Below, one piece after another: positions 1 to 10,174 of a stretch of DNA of 64,000 bases (the stretch's first letter is position 1; each line of letters begins with the position of its first letter). Source of the DNA: Streptomyces sp. NBC_01260 (GTDB lineage Bacteria > Actinomycetota > Actinomycetes > Streptomycetales > Streptomycetaceae); the NCBI RefSeq assembly GCF_036226405.1, contig NZ_CP108464.1:4774001-4838000 (forward strand), written 5' to 3'. Made by a program: the position numbers and the translations under genes. The notes under the pieces were generated by a model, which had not been told where the DNA came from, ran no database searches, and worked only from the letters and a program-made list of their open reading frames with translations.

Positions 1-161
1 GCGGGGCCTGCGAGAGATCCGGCGTCAAGGAAGGGCGCGACCTCCGGGAGACGGACTGCCGGGGAGGGCGCCGCCTGTGGCAGACGGGATGCCGGGGGCG
101 GCTGCGACCTGCGGGAGATCCGGCCGGTCACCGGCCGGCTACTCGCTCGTATGCTCGGTTC

Positions 162-2741
162 ATGACCGATCCTCAGCGCGGACGCCCCACCACCAATTCC
201 ATGCGACGTGCCCTCAAGCGTGCCCGCGACGGTGTCGCCCTCGACGTGACCGAGGCCGCCGTCCTGCTCCAGGCGCGCGGCGACGATCTGACGGATCTCG
301 CCGCCTCCGCCGCCCGGGTGCGGGACGCGGGCCTGGAGGCCGCGGGCCGGCCGGGCGTCATCACGTACTCCCGCAAGGTCTTCATCCCCCTGACCCGGCT
401 CTGCCGCGACAAGTGCCACTACTGCACCTTCGTCACCGTGCCCGGCAAGCTCCGGCGCGAGGGCCACGGCATGTTCCTGTCGCCGGACGAAGTCCTCGAC
501 ATCGCCCGCAAGGGCGCGGCGATGGGCTGCAAGGAAGCGCTGTTCACGCTGGGAGACCGGCCCGAGGACCGCTGGCCGGAGGCGCGGGAGTGGCTGGAGG
601 CCGAGGGGTACGACGACACCCTCGCGTACGTGCGGGCCATGGCGATCCGCGTACTGGAGGAGACCGGCCTCCTCCCGCACCTCAACCCCGGCGTGCTGAC
701 CTGGACCGACCTCCAGCGGCTCAAGCCCGTCGCCCCGTCCATGGGCATGATGCTGGAGACGACCGCGACCCGCCTGTGGTCCGAGCCGGGCGGCCCGCAC
801 CACGGCTCACCGGACAAGGAACCGGCCGTACGGCTGCGCGTCCTGGAGGACGCGGGGCGCTCCAACGTCCCGTTCACCACCGGCATCCTCATCGGCATCG
901 GCGAGTCGTACGAGGAGCGCGCCGACTCCCTCTTCGAACTGCGCAAGACCGCCCGCGCCTACCACGGCATCCAGGAGGTCATCGTCCAGAACTTCCGCGC
1001 CAAGCCCGACACCGCGATGCGCGGGATGCCGGACGCGGAGCTGGAGGAGCTGGCCGCGGCCGTCGCCGTCGCCCGCCACATCCTCGGCCCGTCCGCCCGC
1101 ATCCAGGCCCCGCCGAACCTCGTCGACGCGGAGTACGCGCTGCTCATCGGCGCCGGCATCGACGACTGGGGCGGGGTCTCGCCGCTCACGCCCGACCATG
1201 TGAACCCCGAGCGCCCCTGGCCGCACATCGACGAGCTGGCGTCGAGGACCGCCGAGAGCGGCTTCGCGCTGCGCGAACGGCTCACCATCTACCCGGAGTT
1301 CATCCAGCGCGGCGAACCCTGGCTCGACCCGCGCCTCCTCCCGCACGTGCGCGCCCTCGCCGACCCGGAGACCGGGCTCGCGAAGGAGGGGGCGATCCCC
1401 GTCGGGCTGCCCTGGCAGGAGCCCGACGAGGGCTTCAACGCCTCCGGCCGCACCGATCTGCACCACACCATCGACACCGAGGGCCGCACCACCGACCGCC
1501 GCGACGACTTCGACGAGGTGTACGGGGACTGGGAGGCGCTCCGCGAGGCCGCCGCCCCCGGCATGGTCCCGTCCCGCATCGACGGCGATGTGAAGGCGGC
1601 CCTGAGCCAGGCCGCCGACGACCCGACGAAGCTCACCGACGACCAGGCCCTCGTCCTGCTGCACGCGGACGGGCCGGCGCTGGACGAGCTGTGCCGGATC
1701 GCCGACACCCTGCGCCGGGACGTGGTCGGCGACGACGTCACGTACATCGTCACGCGCAACATCAACTTCACCAACGTCTGCTACACCGGCTGCCGCTTCT
1801 GCGCCTTCGCCCAGCGGCGCACCGACGCCGACGCGTACACCCTCTCCCTGGACCAGGTCGCCGACCGTGCCGCGCAGGCGTGGGACGTCGGCGCGGTCGA
1901 GGTCTGCATGCAGGGCGGCATCCACCCGGACCTGCCCGGCACCGCCTACTTCGACATCGCGCGGGCGGTGAAGGAGCGCGTCCCGGGCATGCACGTCCAC
2001 GCGTTCTCGCCGATGGAGGTCGTCAACGGCGCGACCCGCACCGGCATGTCCATCCGCGACTGGCTGACCGCCGCGAAGGAGGCCGGGCTCGACTCGATCC
2101 CCGGCACCGCGGCCGAGATCCTGGACGACGAGGTCCGCTGGGTCCTCACCAAGGGCAAGCTGCCCACGGCGACCTGGCTGGAGGTCATCAGGACCGCGCA
2201 CGAGGTGGGCCTGCGCTCCTCGTCCACGATGATGTACGGCCATGTCGACCAGCCCCGCCACTGGCTGGGCCACCTGCGGACGCTGGCCGCCCTCCAGCAG
2301 GAGACCGGCGGGTTCACCGAGTTCGTGACCCTGCCGTTCATCCACACCAACGCGCCCGTCTACCTGGCCGGTATCGCCCGCCCCGGCCCGACCGACCGCG
2401 ACAACCGGGCCGTCATCGCGATGGCCCGCCTCCTCCTGCACCCGCACATCACCAACATCCAGACCAGCTGGGTGAAGCTGGGCACGGAGGGCGCGGCCGA
2501 AATGCTCCGCTCGGGCGCGAACGACCTCGGCGGCACGCTGATGGAGGAGACCATCTCCCGGATGGCCGGATCGAGTTACGGCTCGTACCGCTCCGTCCAG
2601 GACCTGGTGGCCATCGCGGAGCTCGCGGGCCGGCCGGCGAAGCCGCGTACGACGCTGTACGGAGAGGTGCCCGAGGAGCGGGTCACGGCGGCCGCCGCCT
2701 CGGACGGCCACCTGCCGGAGCTGCTGCCGGTGGTGCCCTAA
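162..2741 (+). CDS. fbiC: Bifunctional FO synthase FbiC (CofG/CofH fusion)
   Basis: Makes FO (7,8-didemethyl-8-hydroxy-5-deazariboflavin), the chromophore precursor of coenzyme F420, from tyrosine and a pyrimidine flavin precursor. The 859-residue protein holds two radical-SAM halves. The N-terminal half (CofG-like) has Cys81-x3-Cys85-x2-Cys88 in the context CRDKCHYC; the C-terminal half (CofH-like) has Cys540-x3-Cys544-x2-Cys547 in CYTGCRFC. The length and order are those of the fused actinobacterial enzyme. The ATG at 162 gives the expected N-terminus, although the ribosome site before it is weak. It appears to be a single-gene unit; no other F420 gene lies next to it. Function is firm from family knowledge; the clusters are seen directly. 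Confidence 0.97.
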   Translation: MTDPQRGRPTTNSMRRALKRARDGVALDVTEAAVLLQARGDDLTDLAASAARVRDAGLEAAGRPGVITYSRKVFIPLTRLCRDKCHYCTFVTVPGKLRREGHGMFLSPDEVLDIARKGAAMGCKEALFTLGDRPEDRWPEAREWLEAEGYDDTLAYVRAMAIRVLEETGLLPHLNPGVLTWTDLQRLKPVAPSMGMMLETTATRLWSEPGGPHHGSPDKEPAVRLRVLEDAGRSNVPFTTGILIGIGESYEERADSLFELRKTARAYHGIQEVIVQNFRAKPDTAMRGMPDAELEELAAAVAVARHILGPSARIQAPPNLVDAEYALLIGAGIDDWGGVSPLTPDHVNPERPWPHIDELASRTAESGFALRERLTIYPEFIQRGEPWLDPRLLPHVRALADPETGLAKEGAIPVGLPWQEPDEGFNASGRTDLHHTIDTEGRTTDRRDDFDEVYGDWEALREAAAPGMVPSRIDGDVKAALSQAADDPTKLTDDQALVLLHADGPALDELCRIADTLRRDVVGDDVTYIVTRNINFTNVCYTGCRFCAFAQRRTDADAYTLSLDQVADRAAQAWDVGAVEVCMQGGIHPDLPGTAYFDIARAVKERVPGMHVHAFSPMEVVNGATRTGMSIRDWLTAAKEAGLDSIPGTAAEILDDEVRWVLTKGKLPTATWLEVIRTAHEVGLRSSSTMMYGHVDQPRHWLGHLRTLAALQQETGGFTEFVTLPFIHTNAPVYLAGIARPGPTDRDNRAVIAMARLLLHPHITNIQTSWVKLGTEGAAEMLRSGANDLGGTLMEETISRMAGSSYGSYRSVQDLVAIAELAGRPAKPRTTLYGEVPEERVTAAAASDGHLPELLPVVP

Positions 2742-2947
2742 GGGCTGTCCCGCACGTGACCGGCCGGCCCGGCGTCGGTCACGGGCGGGCCTTCCCGGCC
2801 CGGGAAGCGCGTCGTGCTTGATCGCGTGGACTGGTAACTTCCCTGCACTCAGGCCACCCTTGGAGCGCCTTGGGGCGCCTTTGCGGGCACGTCGCGATGT
2901 CGCGGCAGCCGAGGCGGGACCTTCGAAAGGGCGGGTGACGGTCTCCG

Positions 2948-3142
2948 GTGTACTGGATTCGGCTGACGCTGTGGGGCGTAACCCTGGCCTTCTTCTACGT
3001 GCTGTTCTTCATCCGGCCCGCCAACGGGCCGTTGGCGGTGACCCTCATGGTGCTGTGCGTGCTCCTGCCGGGATGCGGCGAGGCGTACGCGGGCCAGCGC
3101 CGCCGGCGGGACTGGTTACACGCGGGGCACGGCGATGGCTGA
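2948..3142 (+). CDS. Small two-helix membrane protein, unknown function
   Basis: A 64-residue protein starting at a GTG. It has two hydrophobic segments, about residues 3-23 and 28-43, separated by a short RPANGP turn, and an Arg-rich tail (GQRRRR) that should lie in the cytoplasm. I do not recognise the family. Its stop codon lies inside the start of the next gene (8-base overlap), so the two are probably co-transcribed and translationally coupled. High GC and the overlap support a real gene, but a protein this short cannot be proven by eye. Confidence 0.6.
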   Translation: MYWIRLTLWGVTLAFFYVLFFIRPANGPLAVTLMVLCVLLPGCGEAYAGQRRRRDWLHAGHGDG

Positions 3143-3971
3143 GGGGCCGGTGCGGACCGGGACGGGGCACGGGCCGGGGACGGACGGCCCTGAGACCGGG
3201 GCCCCGGGGTTCGGCACCGGGCTGGCGTGGCTGCTGGACCACAGAGGGCTCAGCGCAACGGAGTTGGCCGACCGGGCCGGGCCTGCCGCCGACGAGGTCC
3301 GGGCGGTGCTCGCGGGCGAGCGCCCCGGCGAGGCGTTGCTCCGGCGGCTCGCGCCCGCGCTGGGTCTTCACGCCGTCGACCTGTTCGTCCTCGCGGGTGC
3401 GACGGTCCCGGACGACCTGGCGCCGCTGGACACCGCGGCCGCCCAGCCGGCTTCGCGCATCGTGATGGACGCGGTCCACCTTCCCCCGGCGGGACGGCAC
3501 GAGCTCCTCCGGTTCGTCCGCTCGCTTCCGCAGGAGGACCGCCGTTCACGCTTCGCCCCGGAGCAGCCCGCGCCCCTCGCCGACGGTCCGGGAGGACGGC
3601 TGATCCGCATGTTCCGGTACCGCAACTTGAACCGGTCCGGCCTGGCGCACGCCCTGGCGGTCGTGACGCCCACGTACCTGTCGGCACCCACTTACGGGGT
3701 GATCGGCGCGGGCGGCAAGGAGCTGACACCCCGCCTGGTGACGGACTTCGCCGCCCTGCTGGGGATCGACGCCCGCGAACTGGCCCTGCTGACCGGTGTC
3801 GTTCTGCCGGAGACGCCACAGCCCGCGGCCCCGGAGGCGGTGGACGCCGCGGCGTTGCTGTGGGAGGTGCGACGCCTGTCCGCCGCCCAGGCGCGGAACG
3901 TCGCCGAGCTGGCGAACTCCATGCGCGCAGAACCCCGTTCCGAGTACCGCGTCAACCTGCCCGGACGCTGA
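3135..3971 (+). CDS. XRE-like helix-turn-helix protein
   Basis: A 278-residue protein. Residues about 28-75 (LAWLLDHRGLSATELADRAG, then an ALGLHAVDLFVLAG-type segment) look like a Cro/C1 helix-turn-helix with its following helices. A second copy-like helical segment occurs around residues 157-215, where FRYRNLNRSGLAHALA is followed by LTPRLVTDFAALLGID, so the protein may carry two tandem DNA-binding folds. The C-terminus (residues 235-278) is a predicted helix. It overlaps the small membrane protein upstream by 8 bases. Targets are unknown; a regulator is the most likely role. Confidence 0.7.
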   Translation: MAEGPVRTGTGHGPGTDGPETGAPGFGTGLAWLLDHRGLSATELADRAGPAADEVRAVLAGERPGEALLRRLAPALGLHAVDLFVLAGATVPDDLAPLDTAAAQPASRIVMDAVHLPPAGRHELLRFVRSLPQEDRRSRFAPEQPAPLADGPGGRLIRMFRYRNLNRSGLAHALAVVTPTYLSAPTYGVIGAGGKELTPRLVTDFAALLGIDARELALLTGVVLPETPQPAAPEAVDAAALLWEVRRLSAAQARNVAELANSMRAEPRSEYRVNLPGR

Positions 3972-4036
3972 CAGCGGCCGGTACCGGCCCGGCGGGGCCG
4001 CCCTCGGCGCGCCCCATGGCTGTGGCGAGAGGCTCC

Positions 4037-4945
4037 TCAGCCGAACCGCTCGTGGTCGGCCAGCACCGCGTCGACCACCCGCAGTTCGGCGGCGGCCCGC
4101 CCGGGGTCCGCACCGGCGGGTCCCGTCAGGTTCAGCAACGCCTTCCACAGCGCCCACCCGCGGGCCCGCGCCCAGGTCCCGGCGTCCTGGCCGGCCGCGC
4201 GCCGGAACGCCTCCCGGCTCTCGCCGGAGAACATCCCCCACGCGATCACCAGATCACAGGCGGGGTCGCCGACCCCCGACGTACCGAAGTCGATGACCGC
4301 CGACAGTTCGCCGTCGGCGACGAGCAGGTTGCCGGAGGCGATGTCGCCGTGGAACCACACCGGTTCCCCGCGCCACGGCGCGGCGAGCGCCGCCTCCCAG
4401 ACGGTGCGGGCCCGGTCCGTGTCCACGCGGCCCTCCAGCGCGGTCAGACAGCGCCGGGTCTCCTCGTCGTAGTGGGCGGGCGAGGCGCCCCGGTACCAGC
4501 TGTGCTCCCCGGCGAGCGGCCCGCCGGACGTGTCGCAGCGCTGGAGCGCGAGGAGGAAGTCCGCCACGGAGCGCGCGAACCGGGGAAGGCCGTCGATGCG
4601 GTCGGGGCCGGCTGTCTCACCGCGCAGCCAGCGGCGGACCGACCACGGGTACGGATAGCCCTCGCCCGGAGCGCCCAGGGCCAGCACCGGGGGCACGGCG
4701 ACCGGCAGCGACGGGGCGAGGCGCGGCAGCCAGTGGTGCTCCTTCGTCACCGCGGGGACGTATCCGGCGGCCGTGGGCAGGCGCACCGTCATCGCGTCGC
4801 CCAGGCGGTACGTCCGGTTGTCCCAGCCGTCGACCGCCACGGGCGTCACGGGCAGACCGCTCCACCGCGGGAACTGTGCGTCGATCAGGCGCGTCACGAG
4901 CGCGGCGTCGATTCCGGCGCGGCCGTCGGGGTGGGGGGATGCCAT
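4037..4945 (-). CDS. Aminoglycoside phosphotransferase-family kinase
   Basis: A 302-residue protein with the APH/choline-kinase fold. The catalytic loop is HGDIASGN at residues 199-206 (Asp201 as base, Asn206 as metal ligand), and the magnesium-binding DFG sits at 219-221, followed by GDPACDL. I chose the ATG at 4945 because further upstream the frame is Arg/His-rich and unlike the family, which begins near this point. The substrate could be an aminoglycoside or another hydroxyl-bearing metabolite; many Streptomyces members give no resistance. It is transcribed towards the XRE gene and divergently from the ADP-ribosylglycohydrolase. Confidence 0.85.
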   Translation of the reverse strand: MASPHPDGRAGIDAALVTRLIDAQFPRWSGLPVTPVAVDGWDNRTYRLGDAMTVRLPTAAGYVPAVTKEHHWLPRLAPSLPVAVPPVLALGAPGEGYPYPWSVRRWLRGETAGPDRIDGLPRFARSVADFLLALQRCDTSGGPLAGEHSWYRGASPAHYDEETRRCLTALEGRVDTDRARTVWEAALAAPWRGEPVWFHGDIASGNLLVADGELSAVIDFGTSGVGDPACDLVIAWGMFSGESREAFRRAAGQDAGTWARARGWALWKALLNLTGPAGADPGRAAAELRVVDAVLADHERFG

Positions 4946-5157
4946 CCGGCGATCATCGCGCCGGTGACCGTGCCGCGCAACGAGATATCGGCGGTGCGGC
5001 GGATGCAGGGGGAATCCCCGGAGAATGCCGCGCAAAGCTGAACCGAACCGCCACTTCGTACATACTGTTCCGCCCCCTTGACCGTGTGGTCGTTCGATTA
5101 CAGTGCTGCGCAGTTAACGCGCAGTCGCACACGGGCGGACCAAGGGGGAGGGGCACG

Positions 5158-6273
5158 GTGAGCACAGGGACCACAGCTGTCTGGGGCCGTGCCGAACAGC
5201 AGGACTTCCGCAGCCGGGTACGTGGCGCGCTGCTGGGCGGAGCCATCGGCGACGCGCTCGGCGCGGGCGTCAGCGGGCTCTCGCTGGAGGAGATCCGCGA
5301 GGCCCATGGCGCCGACGCCGTCACCGACTTCGTCCCCGCCCACGGCGGACGCGGCTGTGTCACCGCCGTCACCCAGCTCACCCTGTTCACCGTGGACGGG
5401 CTGATCCGCGCCCAGGTCCGCCGCGACACCGGCGCCTGGCACCCGCCCACCGATGTGCACCAGGCGCATCTGCGGTGGGCCGCCACCCAGCGCGACTGGG
5501 GGCCCGACGAACGCCGCAAGGACAACGGCTGGCTCGGCGGGCAGGAATGGCTCTACGCCCGCCGCGCCCCCACCCGGGAATGTCTGAACGGTTTCGGCGA
5601 CACCACCATGGGCACCCTCGACCGGCCCAAGCACCCCGCCGCACGGGACTCGGCCGCACTCACCCGCTCCGCCCCGTTCGGACTGCTGGTCGGCTGGGAG
5701 CCGCAGCTGGTCCTCCAACTGGCGGTCGAGTGCGCCGCCCAGACCCACGGACACCCCACCGCCCTGCTCTCCTCGGGCGCCCTCGCGGTGATGGTGCACG
5801 GGCTGGCGCGCGGCGAGACACTGGACGGTTCCGTGCAGCACGCCCTCGCCCTGCTCGCCGGGCGTCCGGGCCACGAACCCGTCACCGAGGCGCTCCAGCA
5901 GGCCCTCGGCACCGTGCGGCAGGGGATACCCGGGCCCGCCCTCATCGAGTCCCTGGGTGCGACGGACTCCGCCGAGGAGGTGCTCGCCGTGGCCGTGTAC
6001 TGCGCGCTGGTGGGCGAGGACGTCCGGCACGGATTGCGGCTGGCCGTGAACCACGGCGGGCCGTCCTCGGCGACCGGGGCCCTGTGCGGGGCGCTGCTCG
6101 GCGCGCTGCACGGCGAGACCGCGCTGCCGCCGGCCTGGCTCGCCGAACTGGAGGGCCGGGCGACCCTGCTCGAACTCGCCGACGACTTCGCCATGGAGAT
6201 GACCCAGGGCCCCGCCCTGCACAGCCCGGCCGCCGTCGCGGCGGGCTGGCTCGCGCGCTACCCGCGCGGCTGA
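5158..6273 (+). CDS. ADP-ribosylglycohydrolase family protein
   Basis: Removes ADP-ribose from modified proteins or small molecules (family knowledge; the substrate here is unknown). The 371-residue protein opens with RVRGALLGGAIGDALGAG, the typical N-terminal helix of the family, and near the C-terminus has HGGPSSATGALCGALLGA, matching the metal-binding helix near the dinuclear Mg site. The frame extends further upstream, but the GTG at 5158 is preceded by a strong GGGGGAGGGG ribosome site and gives the standard N-terminus. Canonical DDxT-type metal ligands are not obvious near the N-terminus, so activity is not assured. Confidence 0.85.
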   Translation: MSTGTTAVWGRAEQQDFRSRVRGALLGGAIGDALGAGVSGLSLEEIREAHGADAVTDFVPAHGGRGCVTAVTQLTLFTVDGLIRAQVRRDTGAWHPPTDVHQAHLRWAATQRDWGPDERRKDNGWLGGQEWLYARRAPTRECLNGFGDTTMGTLDRPKHPAARDSAALTRSAPFGLLVGWEPQLVLQLAVECAAQTHGHPTALLSSGALAVMVHGLARGETLDGSVQHALALLAGRPGHEPVTEALQQALGTVRQGIPGPALIESLGATDSAEEVLAVAVYCALVGEDVRHGLRLAVNHGGPSSATGALCGALLGALHGETALPPAWLAELEGRATLLELADDFAMEMTQGPALHSPAAVAAGWLARYPRG

Positions 6274-6356
6274 ACGCGGGGGAGCCCGCCGTCCTCGGTG
6301 GTGGCTGCGCAGGATGGTGGCCAACGTCGAGGGCGACGGGGACCCCGGAAAGGCGT

Positions 6357-6402
6357 GAGGGGCGGGTCACCGGAAGCCGCCGCGTCCCGTGACCCGCCCC
6401 TC
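6357..6402. terminator. Bidirectional terminator between convergent genes
   Basis: Perfect 14-bp inverted repeat: arm GAGGGGCGGGTCAC at 6357-6370 and its complement at 6389-6402, with an 18-base loop. It lies between the stop of the ADP-ribosylglycohydrolase and the stop of the converging symporter gene, where a shared terminator is expected. No U-tract follows, as is usual in Streptomyces. Confidence 0.7.
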
Positions 6403-6428
6403 ACCCACGTTCCGTACAGCCGCGAGCG

Positions 6429-8018
6429 TCAGTCCGTCACGCCCCGCATGCCCTTCGCGCCCTTGGTGAACGACTCGTCCCCGGGGACGCCCTGCGCCGG
6501 CACGGTCGCGCCGGTGCCGGGCCCGTCGCCGTCCGAGTTGATCTGCTCGATGACCGCGTCGCGCTCCGGGGTGTCCTCCGGCTTGATGAAGCCGATGGCG
6601 ATGTAGAGCACCAGCGAGATCGCCAGCGGCAGCGCCACCTGGTACTGCAGCGCCACGTTCGTCTTCACCGAGCCGTCGAAGTTGTAGTTGGTGAAGTAGA
6701 ACGCCAGCAGACCGGCCGCCCAGCTGGTGAGTGCCGCCGTCGGTCCCGACTTACGGAAGCGGCGCAGCAGACCCAGCATGAACGGGATCGCGATCGGACC
6801 CATCAGACCGGCGACCCACTTGATGACGACGGAGATGATGTCCTTGAACGTGGGCGAGTTGATCTGGGTCGCCAGCGCCATCGACAGGCCCAGGAAGCCG
6901 AGCGTGGAGAGCCGTGCGGCCAGCAGCCCGGCCCGGCTGCTCCAGTTGCGGGCCGCCTTGGAGAAGACCGGGGCGATGTCGCGGGTGAAGACCGCCGAGA
7001 TGGCGTTGGCGTCCGAGGAGCACATGGCCATCGTGTGCGAGAAGAAGCCGACGACGACCAGACCCAGCAGACCGTGCGGCAGCAGCTGCTCGGTCATCAG
7101 CGCGTAGCTGTCGGAGGCGTCCGGCTTCTGCGCGTGGACCAGCAGCGGGGCGCACCACATCGGGAAGAACAGGACCGTCGGCCAGACCAGCCACAGGACG
7201 GCGGAGAGCCGGGCCGAGCGGGTCGCGGAGGCGGCGGAGTCCGTGGCCATGTAGCGCTGGGCCTGGTTCCACATGCCGCCGTTGTACTCGAAGGTCTTGA
7301 TGAACAGGTACGCCAGCAGGAAGGTCACCGTGTACGGGCCGGCCGTCGGGTCCGTGTGGCCCTCGGGCAGCTTGTCCCAGACCGTCCAGAGCGTGCTGAA
7401 GCCGTCCAGTTTGCTCATCGCCGTGACCAGCATCGCGACACCGGCGAACAGCTGGATGACGAACTGCCCCAGCTCGGTGAGCGCGTCGGCCCACAGACCG
7501 CCGACCGTGCAGTAGATGGCCGTGATGATACCGGTGATGAAGATGCCCTGGGTGAGGCTGATGCCGGTGAAGACGGAGAGCAGGGTGGCGATGGCGGCCC
7601 ACTTGGCACCGACGTCCACGATCTTCAGCAGCAGACCGGACCAGGCGAGTGCCTGCTGGGTCTGGATGTTGTAGCGGGTCTTCAGGTATTCGAGCGGCGA
7701 GGCGACGTGCAGCCGCGAGCGCAGCCGGTTGAGCCGGGGGGCGAAGAGCTTGGCGCCGATGCCGATGCCGATGGCGATCGGCAGCGACCACGTCACGAAG
7801 GACGTGACGCCGTACTGGTACGCGATACCGGCGTAGCCGGTGAACATCACGGCGCTGTAGCCGGACATGTGGTGCGAGATGCCGGACAGCCACCACGGCA
7901 TCTTGCCGCCGGCCGTGAAGAAGTCACTGACGTTGTCGACACGCTTGTGGGACCAGAGTCCGATCGCGATCATCACACCGAAGTAGCCGATGAGCACGAC
8001 CCAGTCGAGACTGTTCAT
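6429..8018 (-). CDS. Sodium:solute symporter (SSS family)
   Basis: A 529-residue polytopic membrane transporter of the Na+/solute symporter family (the LeuT-like fold family of SGLT/PutP). It starts MNSLDWVVLIGYFGVMIAIG and continues with the family signature region FFTAGGKMPWWLSGISHHMS, which corresponds to the first transmembrane helices and the Na+-site loop. Around 13 hydrophobic segments follow, with WADALTELGQFVIQL and GGMWNQAQRYMA characteristic of sugar or inositol-type members. The C-terminal tail after about residue 490 is hydrophilic. The substrate cannot be fixed from sequence alone. The ATG at 8018 follows a purine-rich AGGAGGGGGC ribosome site. Confidence 0.92.
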   Translation of the reverse strand: MNSLDWVVLIGYFGVMIAIGLWSHKRVDNVSDFFTAGGKMPWWLSGISHHMSGYSAVMFTGYAGIAYQYGVTSFVTWSLPIAIGIGIGAKLFAPRLNRLRSRLHVASPLEYLKTRYNIQTQQALAWSGLLLKIVDVGAKWAAIATLLSVFTGISLTQGIFITGIITAIYCTVGGLWADALTELGQFVIQLFAGVAMLVTAMSKLDGFSTLWTVWDKLPEGHTDPTAGPYTVTFLLAYLFIKTFEYNGGMWNQAQRYMATDSAASATRSARLSAVLWLVWPTVLFFPMWCAPLLVHAQKPDASDSYALMTEQLLPHGLLGLVVVGFFSHTMAMCSSDANAISAVFTRDIAPVFSKAARNWSSRAGLLAARLSTLGFLGLSMALATQINSPTFKDIISVVIKWVAGLMGPIAIPFMLGLLRRFRKSGPTAALTSWAAGLLAFYFTNYNFDGSVKTNVALQYQVALPLAISLVLYIAIGFIKPEDTPERDAVIEQINSDGDGPGTGATVPAQGVPGDESFTKGAKGMRGVTD

Positions 8019-8316
8019 GTGCCCCCTCCTGGGGTCCGCCTTGTGAACGGGTACGCACTTCGCCAGTACGGCCGTTCAGCGGGGCCCCCGTGCGGGAGCG
8101 GGGACATCGGGGATTGAACCGCCTGGCCGGTCCCCCGGTCAAGGTCCCTTGCGGTCAGGGATGTGAACCTGGATCAGTGAGTCGAACGATTTTGCTGGTT
8201 CTTGACTCGCGAGGGCGTTGTCGTGAACGTGACGACGGCCACACCATGAGCAGGCACTTCGTCAGGCTGTGCAGAGAACGAGGACACGTCCAGGAGCGCC
8301 GAAGAGCACAGAAAGA
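8019..8316. other. Intergenic stretch upstream of the symporter
   Basis: About 300 bases without a gene I can support, up to the hairpin at 8317. It should contain the symporter promoter. I see a loose inverted motif (GAGTCGAA ... TTCTTGACTC, about 8177-8210) but nothing else convincing. A 90-codon frame on the + strand runs through here without a ribosome site or a recognisable product. Confidence 0.4.
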
Positions 8317-8342
8317 CCGCACGGGATGCGGGTCCCGTGCGG
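8317..8342. terminator. Hairpin terminator downstream of the SDR gene
   Basis: Perfect 10-bp stem CCGCACGGGA / TCCCGTGCGG with a 6-base loop. It sits about 65 bases past the stop of the short-chain dehydrogenase gene on the minus strand, a normal place for its transcription terminator. Confidence 0.6.
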
Positions 8343-8405
8343 CCGAGAAGGAGGAGAACTGATCCTGCCGAAAGGTCTGTTGAACTCCCGGGGCGGGCCG
8401 GCGCC

Positions 8406-9188
8406 TCAGCGCATCAGTTCGCCGGCGTTGACCAGCAGGGACTGCCCGGTGATCGCCCGCGCCCGGTCGGAGGCCAGGAACACCACGGCCTCCGCCACAT
8501 CGCCGTCCGTGGCCAGCTCCGGAAGCGCCATGCGCTCGGAGAGCCTCCCCAGCACCTCGGCCTCGGGCACCTTCTCGGTGTGGGCCGTGAACTGCACGTA
8601 GGCCTGCACCGGCGGTCCCCACATCCAGCCCGGCAGCACCGTGTTCACCCGGATCCGGTCCGGCCCGAACTCCCGGGCCATGGAGTACATCGCGGAGGTG
8701 AGCGCGCCCTTGGAGGCCGCGTACGCCGCCTGCCGCACCTGGGACGGCGCGGCCACCGCGGACTGCGTACCGATGACGACGACCGATCCGCCCCGCTCCT
8801 TGAGGGCGGGCAGACAGGCGCGCGTCATCCGCAGGGTGCCGAGCAGATTGACGTCGATGACCGACTTCCAGGTGTCGAGGTCGGCGTCCTCGACACCGCC
8901 GAAGTAGCTGTCCCAGGCGGCGACATGGACCACCGCGTCGATCCGCCCGAACCGCTCGACGGCCAGCGCCGCGAGCGCCTCGCACTGCGCCTCGTCGGTG
9001 ATGTCGGTGGGCAGGTGCGCGGTGTGGAGCCCCTCGGGGTCGATCTCGGCGGCCGACTTGGCGAGATTGGCCGCGGTGCGCGCCCCGAGGACCGCGTTGC
9101 CCCCGTCCCGTACGACCGTGGCCGCGATCCGGTGCCCGAGCCCGGCACCCACTCCGGAAACGATGACGGTCTTCCCCGCGAGCAACAT
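8406..9188 (-). CDS. Short-chain dehydrogenase/reductase (SDR)
   Basis: A 260-residue NAD(P)-dependent oxidoreductase of the classical SDR family. The cofactor-binding motif is VSGVGAGLG (TGxxxGxG type, first residue Ser instead of Thr) at residues 9-17. The catalytic Ser lies in the GTQSA segment and the catalytic Tyr-x3-Lys is in AAYAASKGA. The C-terminus has the usual FLASDRARAITGQSLLVNAG. The ATG at 9188 was chosen because it gives the standard start and has GGGAGG upstream. It is divergently transcribed from the gene at 9268 with only about 80 bases between, so the two may share a control region. Substrate unknown. Confidence 0.9.
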   Translation of the reverse strand: MLLAGKTVIVSGVGAGLGHRIAATVVRDGGNAVLGARTAANLAKSAAEIDPEGLHTAHLPTDITDEAQCEALAALAVERFGRIDAVVHVAAWDSYFGGVEDADLDTWKSVIDVNLLGTLRMTRACLPALKERGGSVVVIGTQSAVAAPSQVRQAAYAASKGALTSAMYSMAREFGPDRIRVNTVLPGWMWGPPVQAYVQFTAHTEKVPEAEVLGRLSERMALPELATDGDVAEAVVFLASDRARAITGQSLLVNAGELMR

Positions 9189-9267
9189 CGGCGCCTCCCG
9201 GCTCTGGCAGTTCTTCTGACGGGGCGTCAGAGTAGGTGGCTCCGGCGGAGTACGGAAGGGGAACGGC

Positions 9268-10137
9268 ATGAGCGAGGAAATCCCGGACGAGGCGGCGCGG
9301 GACAGCGGGACGCGGAGCGGCACCTACGCCGAACTGGCCGCGCTGGGACCGTACGGGGTCCGCCCCGGCCATGCGCTGATCACCATGGTGGAACCGCATC
9401 CGGGCCACGAGTACGCGTACAACCGCTGGTACGAGGACGACCACTACTACGCCGGCGCGATGGCGATGCCCTGGATGTCCGCGGGGCGGCGCTGGGTGGC
9501 CACCCGGGAACTCCAGGAGCTGCGGTACCCGGAGAAGTCGGCGGTCGCGACGCCGGTCGGTGCCGGCTGCTACCTGTCCACGTACTGGGTGACGGAAGGG
9601 CGCTACGACGACCACATGAAGTGGACCGTCGGGATCAACAAGCGGCTGAACCGGGACGGCCGGGTCTACCAGGACCGCACCCATGTCTTCACGGCGTTCC
9701 AGGACCACGAGGCGACGGTCTACCGGGACGGCGCCGCGGGGCCCCGTGACTTCCACGCCCTCGACCATCCGTACCGCGGGCTGGTCCTGGAGGTGATCGA
9801 CGCCGAAGGGCCCGAGCAGCGGGCCGAGTTGCTGGAGTGGCTGCGCTCACGGCACCTGCCGAAGCGGCTGAGCGGGTCGCCCGCGGCGATGGTGACGGTG
9901 TTCCGTCCCACCCCGTTGCCGGGGGACCGGATGACGTATGTGAAGCAGGTCGAGGGCGTCGACACCCGGCTGACCCTGCTCTGGTTCCTCCAGGAGGATC
10001 CGAGGGAATGCTGGGACGAGCACTTCACCGGGCTCGACGCGTCGGTCGCGGAATCAGGTCTGGGGCGGGTGGAGCTGGTGGCGCCGTTCATTCCTACCGT
10101 GCCGGGCACGGACCGTTACGTGGATCAGCTGCGCTGA
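9268..10137 (+). CDS. EthD-like / dimeric alpha-beta barrel protein, function unknown
   Basis: A 289-residue protein that appears to contain two related halves. The first, about residues 30-150, has LITMVEPHPGHEYAYNRWYE and DHYYAGAMAMPW, the pattern of EthD/dimeric alpha-beta-barrel proteins (a strand followed by an EFNxWYxxxH-like helix). The second, about 165-280, begins with GLVLEVIDAEG and ends WDEHFTGLDASVAESG. These folds often act in ring-modification or degradation pathways, so the divergent SDR may be a partner enzyme; that is inference. Start ATG 9268 has a GGAAGGGGA ribosome site. Confidence 0.6.
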   Translation: MSEEIPDEAARDSGTRSGTYAELAALGPYGVRPGHALITMVEPHPGHEYAYNRWYEDDHYYAGAMAMPWMSAGRRWVATRELQELRYPEKSAVATPVGAGCYLSTYWVTEGRYDDHMKWTVGINKRLNRDGRVYQDRTHVFTAFQDHEATVYRDGAAGPRDFHALDHPYRGLVLEVIDAEGPEQRAELLEWLRSRHLPKRLSGSPAAMVTVFRPTPLPGDRMTYVKQVEGVDTRLTLLWFLQEDPRECWDEHFTGLDASVAESGLGRVELVAPFIPTVPGTDRYVDQLR

Positions 10138-10174
10138 CCGGGCGGGCCGCGGTCCCTTGCCCTCTCGCGCCTCC

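Noticed and set aside
2756..2781. Inverted repeat GTGACCG / CGGTCAC after fbiC
   Set aside because: Only 7 bp of stem in a very GC-rich stretch; could be chance, so not listed as a terminator.
77..2821. A 914-codon open frame overlapping fbiC on the same strand
   Set aside because: It is the +1 shadow of fbiC; its product is Arg/Pro/Gly-rich low complexity, as expected from a high-GC gene read out of frame.
8090..8362. A 90-codon + strand frame upstream of the symporter
   Set aside because: It spans the SDR terminator hairpin, lacks a ribosome site and has no recognisable product.
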